Source: Pseudeuparius sepicola
Taxonomy: Eukaryota; Arthropoda; Insecta; Coleoptera; Anthribidae
Length of the DNA: 64,000 nucleotides
Reading direction: 5' to 3'
Assembly: GCA_963920635.1 (NCBI GenBank)
Contig: OY987301.1
Coordinates: 41,639,820-41,703,819, forward strand
Shown here: in pieces, positions 46,996 through 57,154 of the stretch
Position numbering within the stretch: the first letter of the stretch is position 1
Layout: each line of letters begins with the position of its first letter
Program-made: the position numbers and the translations under genes
Notes under the pieces: model-generated
Seen by the model: the letters and a program-made list of their open reading frames with translations, nothing else
What the model was told of the DNA's origin: nothing
Database searches by the model: none

Positions 46996-48246
46996 ACAGG
47001 GTATCCCAACGAAAACTTGACCCCCCAAAAATTCGAAAACCGAACAATATTTTAAAATTCGCCGAGACCCGTCGATTTTTGTTTTTGGGGGGAGCTTTTT
47101 TGACAGTCAAGCCAACCCGATATGTTCATCCCCCCAATCCCAAGCGAACCCCAACTTTAAAATTTCAAATTTAACTACCCCCCTCGTGGCGCATCGTTTT
47201 AAAGCCCTTTTTATTGCGAATACAGTGATGTATCGTTTTTAGAATTCTGTTGAGATTTTACAGAATTATTGGCTAAAAACGGAAAGTTGACAATCCACTG
47301 TATGCGTAGTAATTTCTATACAAATTCCCGCCACTATTAAGTTTTTTATCTACTACACACGACCAAATTACATAGTTTTTTATTGACGTCTCGATCAGAC
47401 AAAAAAGTCACAAATGAAAAAGCTGAAGCAAAACAAAAAAGTTCATACGAATTCAAACCTTACCATATCTTTTTAAAATATGTAACAAAAAGTCACTGTC
47501 ACAAAAAAAGTTCCCGTCTTTTTGCTTCTAACCACGAAATCGTTAGTTGCAGCCTGCTATTGAAAGTGGAAACGTATTTTCGAAATGGTTTGTTTATTCT
47601 ATCGCGAAAAGGGTAGTAATTGTTGCAATTTGTTATCGAAATCATGATTGCGCTAAAGCTACAGCACGAATTGCAACAATTTCTAACCTTTCCACGATAG
47701 AATAAACCATTTCAAGAACACGTTTACACTTTCAATAGCAGGCTGAAAGTAACGATTTCGTAGTTACAAGCAAAAAACGGGGTCCTTTTTGTGACAGACT
47801 TTTTGTTACATATTTTAAAAAGATATAAGGTTTGAATTCGTATGAATTTTTTTGTTTTGCTTCAGCTTTTTTTCATTTGTGACTTTTTTGTAAACTGATC
47901 GACACGACAATAAAAACTAGGTAATTTGGTCGTGTGTAGTAGATAAAAGACTTAATAGTGGCGGGCATTTGTGTAGAAATTACTACTCGTAGGGTGGATT
48001 GTCAACTTTTCGTTTTTAGCCAATAATTCTGTCAAATCTCAACAGAATTCTAAAAACGATAGATCACTGTATTCGCAATAAAAAGGGCTTTAAAATGATG
48101 GGCCACAAGAGGGGTAGTTTCATTTTAAATTTTAAAGTTGGGGTTGCTAGGGATTACAGGGAAACAAAAATCGGCGGGTCTCGGCGAATTTTCAAACATT
48201 GTTCGGTTTTAGAATTTTTCGGGGGGTCAAGTTTTCGTTGAGATAA
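46996..48246. mobile_element. 1.25 kb palindromic element
   Basis: Left arm 46996-47616 and right arm 47684-48246 are inverted repeats round a 67-base loop. The left end reads ACAGGGTATCCCAACGAAAA, and the right end is its complement with a few changes. Arm landmarks: ATTCGCCGAGACCCGTCGAT, AACCCCAACTTTAAAATTTCAA, TCTGTTGAGATTTTACAGAA and TTTGTTTATTCTATCG. The right arm lacks about 45 bases (the AGCCAACCCGATATGTTC part) present on the left and in the fragment at 12093-12502. Not coding; the ORF at 47383-47616 is an arm shadow. Confidence 0.8.
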
Positions 48247-49743
48247 TTTGGTGATACTACATCCACTGATTAGCATTTTATTTCGAAATTAAATTAGAGG
48301 AAACTTCCCTATTGCGACTTATAAATATGACATTTAAGAATGATTTCGCGCCCTATATTCGCAGCAAACGCATTTCCCCTAATTCCTACCTAATAAATTG
48401 GCACTGATAATTGATTTCCTACTGCACATCCTGTAACTGTAGCTCAGATTTTAACGGGGGCGGAAATATTGCGCTACGGGCCGCTTTGGGCGAGGGTGAC
48501 GCTCGGGGTCCTTAGCTGTGCAAACAGCAGCGATATAGTGGCAATTACGTGTGGCCGTATTACATATCCCGCTGTTAATATAATGGGCAAATATTACACA
48601 GCAGAAACCTCTTTCGGGCTAACTGACCGTAAATGGCCGGGGCCGGGCCTAGGATTAAAAAGGTTCCGGGGCCCGCGATAAACTCCCCCGGTTCCGTCCA
48701 CGGACCACCCTATAATAACTAAAGTAATTTGGTGTAATCCGCAAATTTAGAATGGGCGGGACCGCTCGGGCGGCTTACCGTTTAATTAAATTCTTAAAAG
48801 GGTAACGCGTGTGGTGAAATAGCGCGAAAATTTTAGTTAACCGTTCAATTGATTTACACGTTTGGAACCTGAAATACGTAGGGATCTGTGATAAAGGCGA
48901 ACAAATATGTTGCATTTCAATTTGTTAACCCGTATATCTTCAAAATTGTTCAAGAAAAATTATGTGTTCGCACCCTACGCCTGACCATTAATTTATAGCC
49001 AATATGAATCTAACTTATATAGTTTTTTAATCATGCAGTAAACTCCCAATGTAAACTTTGTTGGAAATTTTTGCGTGTTTTGAGTTCGAATTTCGGTCCT
49101 GAACTCTGTTCTGAACCCGATCAACCTAGTAGCGGTATAATAGGTGCGTACCTATCTACTCACTGAAATCAAAGTTCAAAACACATTATTTGTCGAAAAA
49201 ATTAAAGAAGGGAGGATACAAAATGATAAAAAGAAAGACCCCGTAAACAAATTTTTCATGGCCTCCTTAGATTTTTAAAATTTGCCATTTTCAGGCACCC
49301 CCCGTATATCCGCTAATACGCTAATTTGTTGAAATGGTAAAAATCGAACCTTCTAGATTTTTTCAATGGACGGATTTTTCATGGTTTAAATGAATCGGTG
49401 TTAATTTTCCGTAACTTTTTTACTCTTGTAAAATTTTCATTACGGATTTGATTTACGAGGGATTTGAACTTAAATATTTGACTATTAATTGGATTTTTTA
49501 TTAATTTTAGGATTAACTCTTAACATTTTTTTCAAACTACAATTGTTACCTATTACCCTACTATTTATTATTAAATTATTAATAAAAATATGTTTTTTAA
49601 AATAAACTTTAACACCCCATATTTTAAGCTAGAAGCAGCCAAGTGAAAAATGGCATAAAAAGTCACGTTATTTTAGTTCCGAGTTTAGTTCCAAGCATCT
49701 TTGGACAATAGACCTATATTGTATATTGTTATCCTTAAAATCT
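48247..49743. other. Non-coding region; GC-rich island 48440-48800
   Basis: The island (GGGGCCGGGCCTAGG, GGGCGGGACCGCTCGGGCGG) has no copy elsewhere in the window and only a 70-codon unrecognised ORF. The rest is AT-rich. Confidence 0.35.
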
Positions 49744-49935
49744 ATACATGGTGATTCACGTAAGATTCGCAGTCTGTAAGTTGTTTATTTTTCGATTTGG
49801 AAAAAAGTGTGAGTCTAACGGAATTATCAGGGATAACGTTATACTTACCAAACTTGTTTATTTTTTAAATTGAACACCCTGTGTTATTGAACTTTTGTAA
49901 TCAATGCTTCATCCCGATTACACTGATTTAATTTT

Positions 49936-50400
49936 GGGACCGCGGTGGCGTCGCTCGTACCGGCGCTGACTTTTTAGACTGCATGTTTTTCTGCCTTCGA
50001 TCGACCTTGGTTCGAGGCAGGTGCATGCACATGTCTTTAAAGGAAAACACCGCTATGGCCAAGAGCGCTGGACAAATAATGTGGGTTAACGGTATTGTTC
50101 CTAAATAGGCTTTATCCATGTGATTTACTAATTTTCCTAGACTCACTGGGATTACTACGGTTTTCTAGAGTTTTCCGTAGTACTTGAGCGAATGCTATGC
50201 TAGTTCTATCGGGAAAAAATTCGGCCCTAGCCGCAAATGGCAACGAAGACAAAATAATAGTAATTGCCCCCCTCCCCCGCACAAGCATGTGGTTGCTTCT
50301 GGGGTAGTCCTAGTTTGGAGAATACTCCAAACTAGGAGTACCCCAGAAGCAACCACATCACAATAGTGAGGGTGAGAATTATTATTATATTATATTATTT
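49936..50400 (+). repeat. SINE-like repeat with (ATT)n tail, copy 2
   Basis: Full-length relative of 3-368, with about 70 additional bases (CACCGCTATGGCCAAGAGCG...) that copy 1 lacks. Near its end GTGGTTGCTTCTGGGGTAGT is followed by its complement, a hairpin at about 50290-50357 absent from copy 1. The tail is TTATTATTATA-rich. It contains GGTTCGAGGC at 50009. Confidence 0.6.
50290..50357. repeat. Hairpin in SINE-like copy 2
   Basis: GTGGTTGCTTCTGGGGTAGTCC-TAGTTTGGAG is followed directly by CTCCAAACTAGGAGTACCCC-AGAAGCAACCAC. The stem is about 32 bases with one mismatch and almost no loop. Copy 1 has only the left half, so this is a local inverted duplication. Confidence 0.85.
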
Positions 50401-50755
50401 TCTTCAATCAATCAATTTCGAAAATGAAACCTTTGCGGCTGTTTTTTATATAGGAAAAATGTACAGAAAATACATAAAAATACAGAAATGGAGAACGCTA
50501 TTTGGTATTTGTGTTACCTTTTTCGATATAAAGCATATCTGAAAATGTTTTCGAAATAATGATCGTCGAAAAGGCAAATTTGAAAAGTTCAAAGTCGTAT
50601 CTATATTTTCCAAACAATATAGAGGGTGTTCCAATAAAAAACATAAGTCTGATTATAGCACTGTGACGTCTCTCTGTATAACGTGACCTCTGATAGTCCT
50701 GTTAGACTCACAGAAAACATAAAAAAGTTACGGAGTGCGAATCTTAGGTGAATCT

Positions 50756-52039
50756 TGCGGTACATTATACTATATTTCGGTTATAACTTTATATTAACAT
50801 AATATAATATATAATATACATTTTCCCTTAGTTTTGGAAAGGGTAAGTCCTCCTTTCATTGATCAAAAACTTTTCATGTTTTTTTCTCTTGTCCTTCAAA
50901 CACGGATATACCTAATTCCGAATTCTTCAAAAAACTCTAGATTAAGTTACTTTTTCTATTTCTATTTTTGTATATTAGTGTGCTTAGCTCCTCTTTAAGT
51001 TTACAACTTTTCCTCCAACTCCAACCACACCCCGAATATCTTTGAAAGTCCCCGGCGATCCTTGCGGTCCGAGGGTCTGGGCGCTCTGCCCCCTCCCCTT
51101 TCCCGCCAATTTACCGGATTGCTTCGAAAGTAATTGCATCCCGCTTTGAAAATCCGAAAAACCGACTAATAACAATATTAGAGGGGGCGGGCCGGATAAC
51201 CCGGCGGTTCCCTAATGCCGGAGTGCTTTTGATAATAATTAGATTCGAGCCGATGGGGGAAATCGAAAAAGGGCATCCACAGGAATTAAATGTACTTCAT
51301 TAGTTTGCCGGGGCCTATATAGTTTGAACAGTCGCAAGCGGAATTTTCACTTTGGAGAATATATTTCCGGTTTCGAGAAAAATATTATTCCACCGCTTAT
51401 GAGATGTTGAAATAATTATTAAATGTACACACCCGTGAGATTAGCCCGTGGGAAATTACTGCCCACAACCTGGTCGTTCGAAGCATCCCGCAAGGCCGAC
51501 TTTTCACGAAACCCAAATCCCAAGACCTAGACATTCCAAAAAGTCGTCGCCTCGCGAGACGGACTTTTGATATGACAACGTTGCATTGCATGGGTGACCT
51601 AGGCTCAATACATTCACTGCCCCGTAGCGCGATCGTTTAACCACGTGCAGCGTTGCCAAACTAAAAGTCTGCCTCGCGAGACTTCGGTTTTATGGAAAGT
51701 CTGACTCCTGGGATTTAGGTGTCGGCGACGATACCGTGTGGCGAATGCGGTGTTGCAAAGCCGAGCCTGTCGAGAAGTCGGTCTGGCGAGAGTTTGAAGT
51801 GCTGGAATTTAGAACTTGTTGGTTGTCAACCCCTCAAAGCCTAAACAAACTCAGCGACATTTTTGGGATTATGTTGTAAAATGTAGGTATAAAATCTTGT
51901 TTTCATTTTCCTGTTATCAATAGGAAACTTATAAAAAATATGTTCAACCTAAATCCTAGGCACCCAACAAAGGAATTATACATAGACAAACAAATGATAA
52001 ACATCAGGGAATTATTTAAAGGTGGCTCTTCTGAAATTG
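50756..52039. other. Non-coding region with GC-rich island and TCGCGAGA motifs
   Basis: 51000-51390 is a GC-rich block without repeat partner. From 51470 to 51800 the phrase AAGTC(T/G)G(C/T)CT followed by CGCGAGAC-like text recurs about four times (51495, 51543, 51665, 51777), with CCTCGCGAGAC at 51551 and 51671. No ORF is recognised. Confidence 0.4.
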
Positions 52040-52045
52040 ATAAAG

Positions 52046-52253
52046 GATAAGAAAATACCAATACTGTCAGAATGATAATGTTACTGTTCCTAGGGTCGAA
52101 ACGACCAGAATGCAAAGAGCATTCGAGCATACTGGTTATTGGATATTCAATAAATTACCTCAGGAGTTAAAGGATAAAATATTCCACAGACATTTTAAGA
52201 AACTCTTAACTAATTGGTTAATTGGAAGAGATCTCCAATTCTCAAAAAGGTGA
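52046..52253 (+). pseudogene. LINE reverse transcriptase, C-terminal fragment
   Basis: The frame reads DNVTVPRVETTRMQRAFEH, then GYWIFNKLPQELKD and FKKLLTNWLI, ending TGA at 52251-52253. This is the characteristic end of many non-LTR retrotransposon polymerases (vPr-rT, then fN-LP--lk, then FK--L---L). A stop just upstream and the absence of the catalytic palm region show 5' truncation, as is normal for LINE insertions. A 3' untranslated stretch and (TTA)n tail follow. Confidence 0.65.
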
Positions 52254-52511
52254 AACACTCAGTCCTATAAAATGTACGTAGAATGATTTTAGATTTTTGT
52301 TGTTTTTTTACATCTCACTTTTCGCATCTTTAGTACTCGGATACGCAGACAAGCACAGAACTTAGGCAATCCGAGTACTAGAGCCTCCTGAACTTATTTG
52401 TAGTTACATTACTAGTTTAGCTTTTGCCCTAATCAATCAATATTTATTTATTACCAATGTAATTTTCACATGAAACTTATTTAATAAATATTGTTATTAT
52501 TATTATTATTG
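52254..52511 (+). mobile_element. LINE 3' UTR ending in (TTA)n
   Basis: Follows the reverse transcriptase fragment and ends in a run of TTA units at about 52494-52511. Inside, 52331-52342 and 52362-52373 form an inverted repeat (TAGTACTCGGAT / ATCCGAGTACTA) that could make a hairpin in the RNA. Confidence 0.55.
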
Positions 52512-53329
52512 TTCCATGAAGACCAACTAAAAAACCTGCACCTAACCAAACATTTCTACTTTTTACCTCCTTTAGCAATGAGCAAAGCCCAACTATTTTG
52601 TTTAAAATGTACAATAACAATTATAAAAATTGAGTGCTTCAAACAGTACTTCAAGCAAAGGGTAATCCCGCGGGATACTGACAGCAGGTGTGTGAATATA
52701 TTTTCGCTGTAGTTTTTAAGGTACCTATATATATAATTATTACAAACAAGCACTCTATTGTTATATTAATCACTCATATTTCAACACAGTGTGCGGCGTG
52801 GCACAATTAAAGAAAATACCTATCCCTATATGGTGATAGAAAAAGTATTTTGTCGAAATTAATATGTCACAAAAAAGGTACTCTTGTTCGATGTCGCCAA
52901 AATGTACCAATCTCTTTAAAATTTGCAAAGATTATTATTATGCACCTGAATTTCGTGGTCTTAATAGACATGGAATTCAAAAAATGTTTTTATTTTTCTG
53001 AAAATGCAAAGCACAATTTTTTTATATATAAACCATTGTGCTGCCCTGTCGCTCCGTCTCTGGTGGCAATAAGTTGTTTTTACACGAAATTGTTGCACTT
53101 TGGCGACTAGGACTGCACCAAGTTTAATATACCTACGTATATGGCATAACTTCCATATTATTGCGAAAAATAGTCTTTCAAACTGTACCTTTATCACCCT
53201 GTAACTTTTTTATTATGCATTTTCGGACACATGTTTATACGAAACTTTTTGTTCAAAATGACACCATTGGCACTATAATTTAGATACATCTTGTATAATC
53301 ATAGATTAAAGGAGACGTAGATAGTCGGA
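52512..53329. other. Non-coding region
   Basis: No supported gene. TTTATCACCCTGTAACTT at 53190-53207 resembles a lone transposon end. Overlapping ORFs on both strands at 52850-53197 are mutual shadows without domains. Confidence 0.35.
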
Positions 53330-53545
53330 AGCATTGTTGAAACCGCGTCCGCAAAAAAATCTAGGCACACAAACTTTCAAACTTTAATTTCGAAGCGAAA
53401 ACAAATTGAAACAGATAAATTGTAATGTCTTAATATTCTTAGGACTCGATAGAAAGTTCAGGTATAGGTATTTAATTAATTTATTATTTTTTATATAAAA
53501 TTGTAGGCAAAGTGTTTGGTGTGCCTTGCGGAAATTTCAAGTTGT
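53330..53545 (+). repeat. Dispersed repeat, family 'CTCGATACTAAGTTGAGG', copy 3
   Basis: Matches 715-930 from GTCCGCAAAAAAATC to GCCTTGCGGAAATTTCAA, with several small indels. The core here reads GGACTCGATAGAAAGTTCAGG. Confidence 0.55.
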
Positions 53546-53702
53546 GGACCTCAATTTTTAAACAAAAAAAATAAAATTGGATTTTAAGCTAAAAAGTTCA
53601 TGTGAACATGAGTGTGGAAATGTTTTATAAAATAAGAAGCGGTTTTTAATAATATCTAAGAAACCAGAACCAGAAACGATATTAACTCAACATTATTTAT
53701 TA

Positions 53703-54433
53703 CAGTATGCGGGTATAAAATGCAATAATACCATTAATATCAAGCTACCAATGGTTTATTGTTATAACCAGTGGCGTACGGGAAGATAACATATTATACC
53801 TAATAATTTCTGCAGCCATGGTTTTTTGGTGAACTTGTTAGCATTTTTGATTTGTCCACTTATTTCTCCATCAAAATGTCTCTTGTCGATTTGCTACAAG
53901 TACGACATTTTAAGCAAACAATGCAAATTCAAGTAGCTTCTCCGAAAAGTGATAATTTCGGGAATGCGTTTAAATGTATAGTTAGAAAACAAGGCATTTT
54001 TGGGCTTACGTTTATAAGCACTTTTTTGATGTTTTGATGCAAAATATCAATTACCAAGGTTTGAAAGGAACATTTTTTTTATTAATTTGGAATCTAGCTT
54101 GATATATCGATAGGCATTTTCTTATTAATTTGTCTATGTCCTTCAAACCTCAACAATAGATTGTTTGCATCAAAAAAAGCAAACCAATTATATGCCTATA
54201 AACGTAGGCTCCAAAGTGTGTCGATTTCTACATACAGATTTGAACCCATTCCCACTTTTCTAAGCAGAAACTTGCTTTGTTTGCTCAAAATCCAGTAGTT
54301 TTATTGCAAGTCGACAAGAGATATTTTTTATGGAGAATTGAACGGAAAATTCGAATATGCCATCAACTTGTCAAAAAAAACATGGGCTTAGAAACGTCGG
54401 TAGTTCAATTGTATTGTATACCCGCATACTATG
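53703..54433. mobile_element. TA-flanked diverged palindrome
   Basis: Ends CAGTATGCGGGTATA and the complement (CCCGCATACT with two extra bases) lie next to TA. Arms 53841-54075 and 54088-54380 are diverged inverted copies: TCTCTTGTCGATTTGC / TCTCTTGTCGACTTGC, CTACGTTTATAGGCA, and AGGTTTGAAAGGA near the centre. The left arm has an extra 90 bases (53728-53820). It is older than the palindromes at 45.6 and 47 kb. Confidence 0.65.
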
Positions 54434-55108
54434 TAGGTACAATATTTTAAGTAAAAAAACTTTAACATCCTGATGTGTATTTTTTGTTAAACCTTTCCAC
54501 ATCCATGTTCATGTATACTTTTTTGCATAAAATCAAAATTTTTATCGTTTATTTCAAAATTGTGGTTTTACAACTGGGACACACTATGCACATAATTCAC
54601 AAAAAAATATGCGCTAAGAGTTAGTACTCACTATCTGGAATGTTCGACTTATTATCGGAAAATGTCCAGACAGGATCTGTCATTTACTTCATTAAAAATA
54701 ATACACCGTGACCCTTCAGAGCCACGGTAAATCATAACATCGTCACCTTTTCTATTTGTCTGCCGTCCGGCTTAGACAGAAATCCGGAAATTTCATAGCG
54801 GCTAATTGCGTCTATGACCCTACGCGCGGTGTTTGCCCAGGAAACAATTAGGGACTCGCGCGAATCGCAGAAATGCCGAAAACGAGGACGCGACTGGCCA
54901 ATAGAGCCGGTTCGCCGGCAATAAGCGACGGTATGTTTGCCCGACGAAACCCCGTCGGGTATTTGACGGTTGACGGCGTAAAGCACGCAATTACAGACGA
55001 GGTGGGGGCAATTTCTATGGCAGATAAACGTAGCGACTATTTGCTATTCGACTCTTGATTTGTCGACGCACTTTATTAATGTAGTGGCCAGTGGACACGC
55101 CCTGGGTA
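54434..55108. other. Non-coding region; GC-rich island 54730-55050
   Basis: The island carries overlapping ORFs on both strands (84 and 61 codons), neither recognised, and no repeat partner. Confidence 0.35.
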
Positions 55109-55110
55109 TA

Positions 55111-55818
55111 CAGGGTGTTAGTAAATAAGTGCGACAAACTTTAAGGGGTGATTCTACATAAAAAAATAATGACAGTTTGCTATATAAACGTAGGTCCGCA
55201 AATGCTTCGTTTCCGATATACAGGGAGTCAAAATTTAAAAAAATATATAATTTATTTATTGTTATAGCTATGCGCACCTAACTAAAAATGTTTTATTCGA
55301 GATATTTTTATTTTCATTTGTCGTTTTGATTTATTGTTGCTGTATAGGATAGGTTTTTGATATTGTTGTAACAGAAATTAAAAATACGCGTTATGTTGTT
55401 TTATTTGTTTGCATAAACATGGCGGCCCCTGTGAAAAAAAGATAAGAGAGCTTTTTTGTCACTAATTAAACCAGGATTTTAAAAATAATTTTTATTTTAA
55501 ATTATCTCGGTGGCGTATCATTTATTTTCTTAAAAATATCGAGGCCATTACCCCTATGCACACCACTGATTAACATAAAATTATTAATTGGGTGTCAAAA
55601 AATGCGCTTTCTAGTCCTCTTAAAACCCACCAAATTTCTTTTGAATATCTTAATCCGTTTCAGCGCAATAAATAAATTATCATTTTTTTAAAAAAACTTT
55701 GACTCCCTGTATATCGGAAACGAAGCATTTGCGGACCTACGTTTATATAGCAAACTGTCATTATTTTTTATGTAGAATCACCCCTTAAAGTTTGTCGCAC
55801 TTATTTACTAACACCCTG
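55111..55818. mobile_element. TA-flanked palindromic element (CAGGGTGTTAGTAAATAAGT)
   Basis: Inverted ends CAGGGTGTTAGTAAATAAGT continue through GACAAACTTTAAGGGG and CGTAGGTCCGCAAATGC to about 150 bases per arm with almost no mismatch. TA lies outside both ends (55109-55110 and 55819-55820). The 400-base centre is unique and non-coding. CAGGGTGTT / AACACCCTG ends are typical of insect mariner-like MITEs. Confidence 0.85.
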
Positions 55819-55820
55819 TA

Positions 55821-56335
55821 TAGTCACAAAAATTACTGAACAGCAATAAAAAATAAACAGTGAAAAATCGTCATTTAAAGCTCAGAATTGGCACTAAACT
55901 AAATCAATATTGTAAATAGTAAAATTTCATTACTATACGAAAACATTTATTGAGATTGCCTTCTAAATTAATTTCAATCAAAGAGTTTTCTCATTAAACG
56001 CCTGGAAATAAAAACGTGCGAGCGGAATGAACTCCGCGCCCGATAATCTCTGCATGGATCTCCTTGAAACCCATAAGATCACGAACCGGCTATTTACGTA
56101 GAGTAGGTAGTGCGCCGGGAAATACTTGCAACTGCCGCATTGAAAGATACAGAAGCACGTAGTAAAAATGTGTTTTGATCGCAGAGTTTGCTCGCTCCGC
56201 GCAATTCATGTTGTTTAGGTAAAATGGGTTAGCTTTAACGCAAAGCGAGTCGACGGAAACGTAATATTTATATGTACAAAGTAAAATATTGCACACATAA
56301 GGGACCCTCGACTTAACTTGATTTCCATGCAAGAT
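55821..56335. other. Non-coding spacer
   Basis: No repeat or gene recognised; an 80-codon minus ORF at 56090-56332 has no known domain. Confidence 0.35.
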
Positions 56336-56585
56336 GCCATAATAATAATAATATAATAGTAATTCTCATAATCACAATACTCCAAATATAAGAGTTCCCC
56401 ATAACTGAATGCTTGTGCGGGGGAGGGAGGGGGACAATCACTATTATTTTGTCTTCGTTGGCATTTGCGGCTAGGGCCTACTTTTCCCGATTGAACTAGG
56501 ATAGCATTTTTTCCAGCGCTGTTGGCTATCAGCGGTTTTTTCTATAAAAATATGTGCATGCACAGTTTACCTCGAAAAAATCAAG
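56336..56585 (-). repeat. SINE-like repeat with (ATT)n tail, copy 3 (inverted)
   Basis: The complement matches the 3' two thirds of copies 1 and 2: TGCATGCACAT, GAATGCTATCCTAGTTC-like text, GGCCCTAGCCGCAAATG, CAACGAAGACAAAATAATAG and CCCCTCCCCCGCACAAGC, then an (ATT)n tail at 56338-56356. It is more diverged than the other two and lacks the 5' GC-rich block. Confidence 0.6.
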
Positions 56586-56791
56586 TAGCTCGATCAAGCA
56601 GATAATGTTACAAAACTTAACGATGCAATCGTATTGTATAGAAACATAGAGCATCCGTTGCAAATTATGTTGAAGTCTGCTCTTAATCTAAATATTAATA
56701 GCCTCACATAAGGATGGATTTTAGTACATATCAGTAAATAAAACTCAAGAAAGGATGTGTTAGTGGCACACCAGGTAAAATATAATCATGC

Positions 56792-56863
56792 ACTCCAACC
56801 GGGCTCGAACCCGATACTCCTACTGGGGCCGTAGGAGCCTTTAACCATCTAAGCTACCGGAGT
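56792..56863 (-). tRNA. tRNA-like sequence, probably pseudogene or SINE head
   Basis: On the minus strand 72 bases fold as acceptor ACTCCGG / TTGGAGT (with two G-T pairs), D arm GCTT/AGGC, anticodon stem CCTAC/GTAGG with 7-base loop GGCCCCA, and T arm with GGGTTCGAGCCC. The A and B box regions (TAGCTTAGATGG, GGTTCGAGCCC) are good. However, U33 is replaced by G, the T stem has mismatches and the CCC anticodon would sit in an abnormal loop. It is more likely a tRNA-derived retroposon head or pseudogene than a working tRNA. Confidence 0.45.
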
Positions 56864-57120
56864 ATTTGGGTTCCATCGGCTAGGTGTTATTTATTCCAAT
56901 TGATATTAGTTAGTAGCGGTGAGATGTAGGAGACTTCGGTGTCTTCTACAGCTACTAGAAGGAGTTAGCGAGTGTAGGATAATCATTCATGAATGTTGGT
57001 TATGTGAACTTCCTATACTTCATCTACTCACAATATTGACATATAGCAACTAAATGCAAGTATCGAAGCTGGAAATTCTGAGCGACAATGCCAAGAAGAA
57101 ACAAATAAGGATGGATTTTT

Positions 57121-57154
57121 AGAAGTCCCGGGTTCGAATCCCTGTTTGGAGTGC
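57121..57154 (+). repeat. 3' half of a tRNA-like sequence
   Basis: AGTCCCGGGTTCGAATCCC then TGTTTGGAGTGC matches the 3' half of the tRNA-like sequence at 56792-56863, in opposite orientation, 260 bases away. The phrase AAGGATGGATTTT occurs next to both (56712 and 57107). This suggests a tRNA-derived family or an inverted partial duplication. Confidence 0.5.

Larger units (their letters stand above)
49744..50755. mobile_element. Inverted-repeat element enclosing a SINE-like copy
   Basis: 49744-49885 matches the complement of 50618-50755: GATTCACGTAAGATTCGCA, GTGAGTCTAACGG and ATTGAACACCCTGT on the left against GATTCACCTAAGATTCGCA, GTGAGTCTAACAGG and ATTGGAACACCCT. The SINE-like repeat (49936-50400) sits between the arms. 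The arms are moderately diverged. Confidence 0.6.

Noticed and set aside
56792..56863. Functional tRNA with CCC anticodon
   Set aside because: U33 is absent and the T stem has mismatches, so I list it as tRNA-like only.
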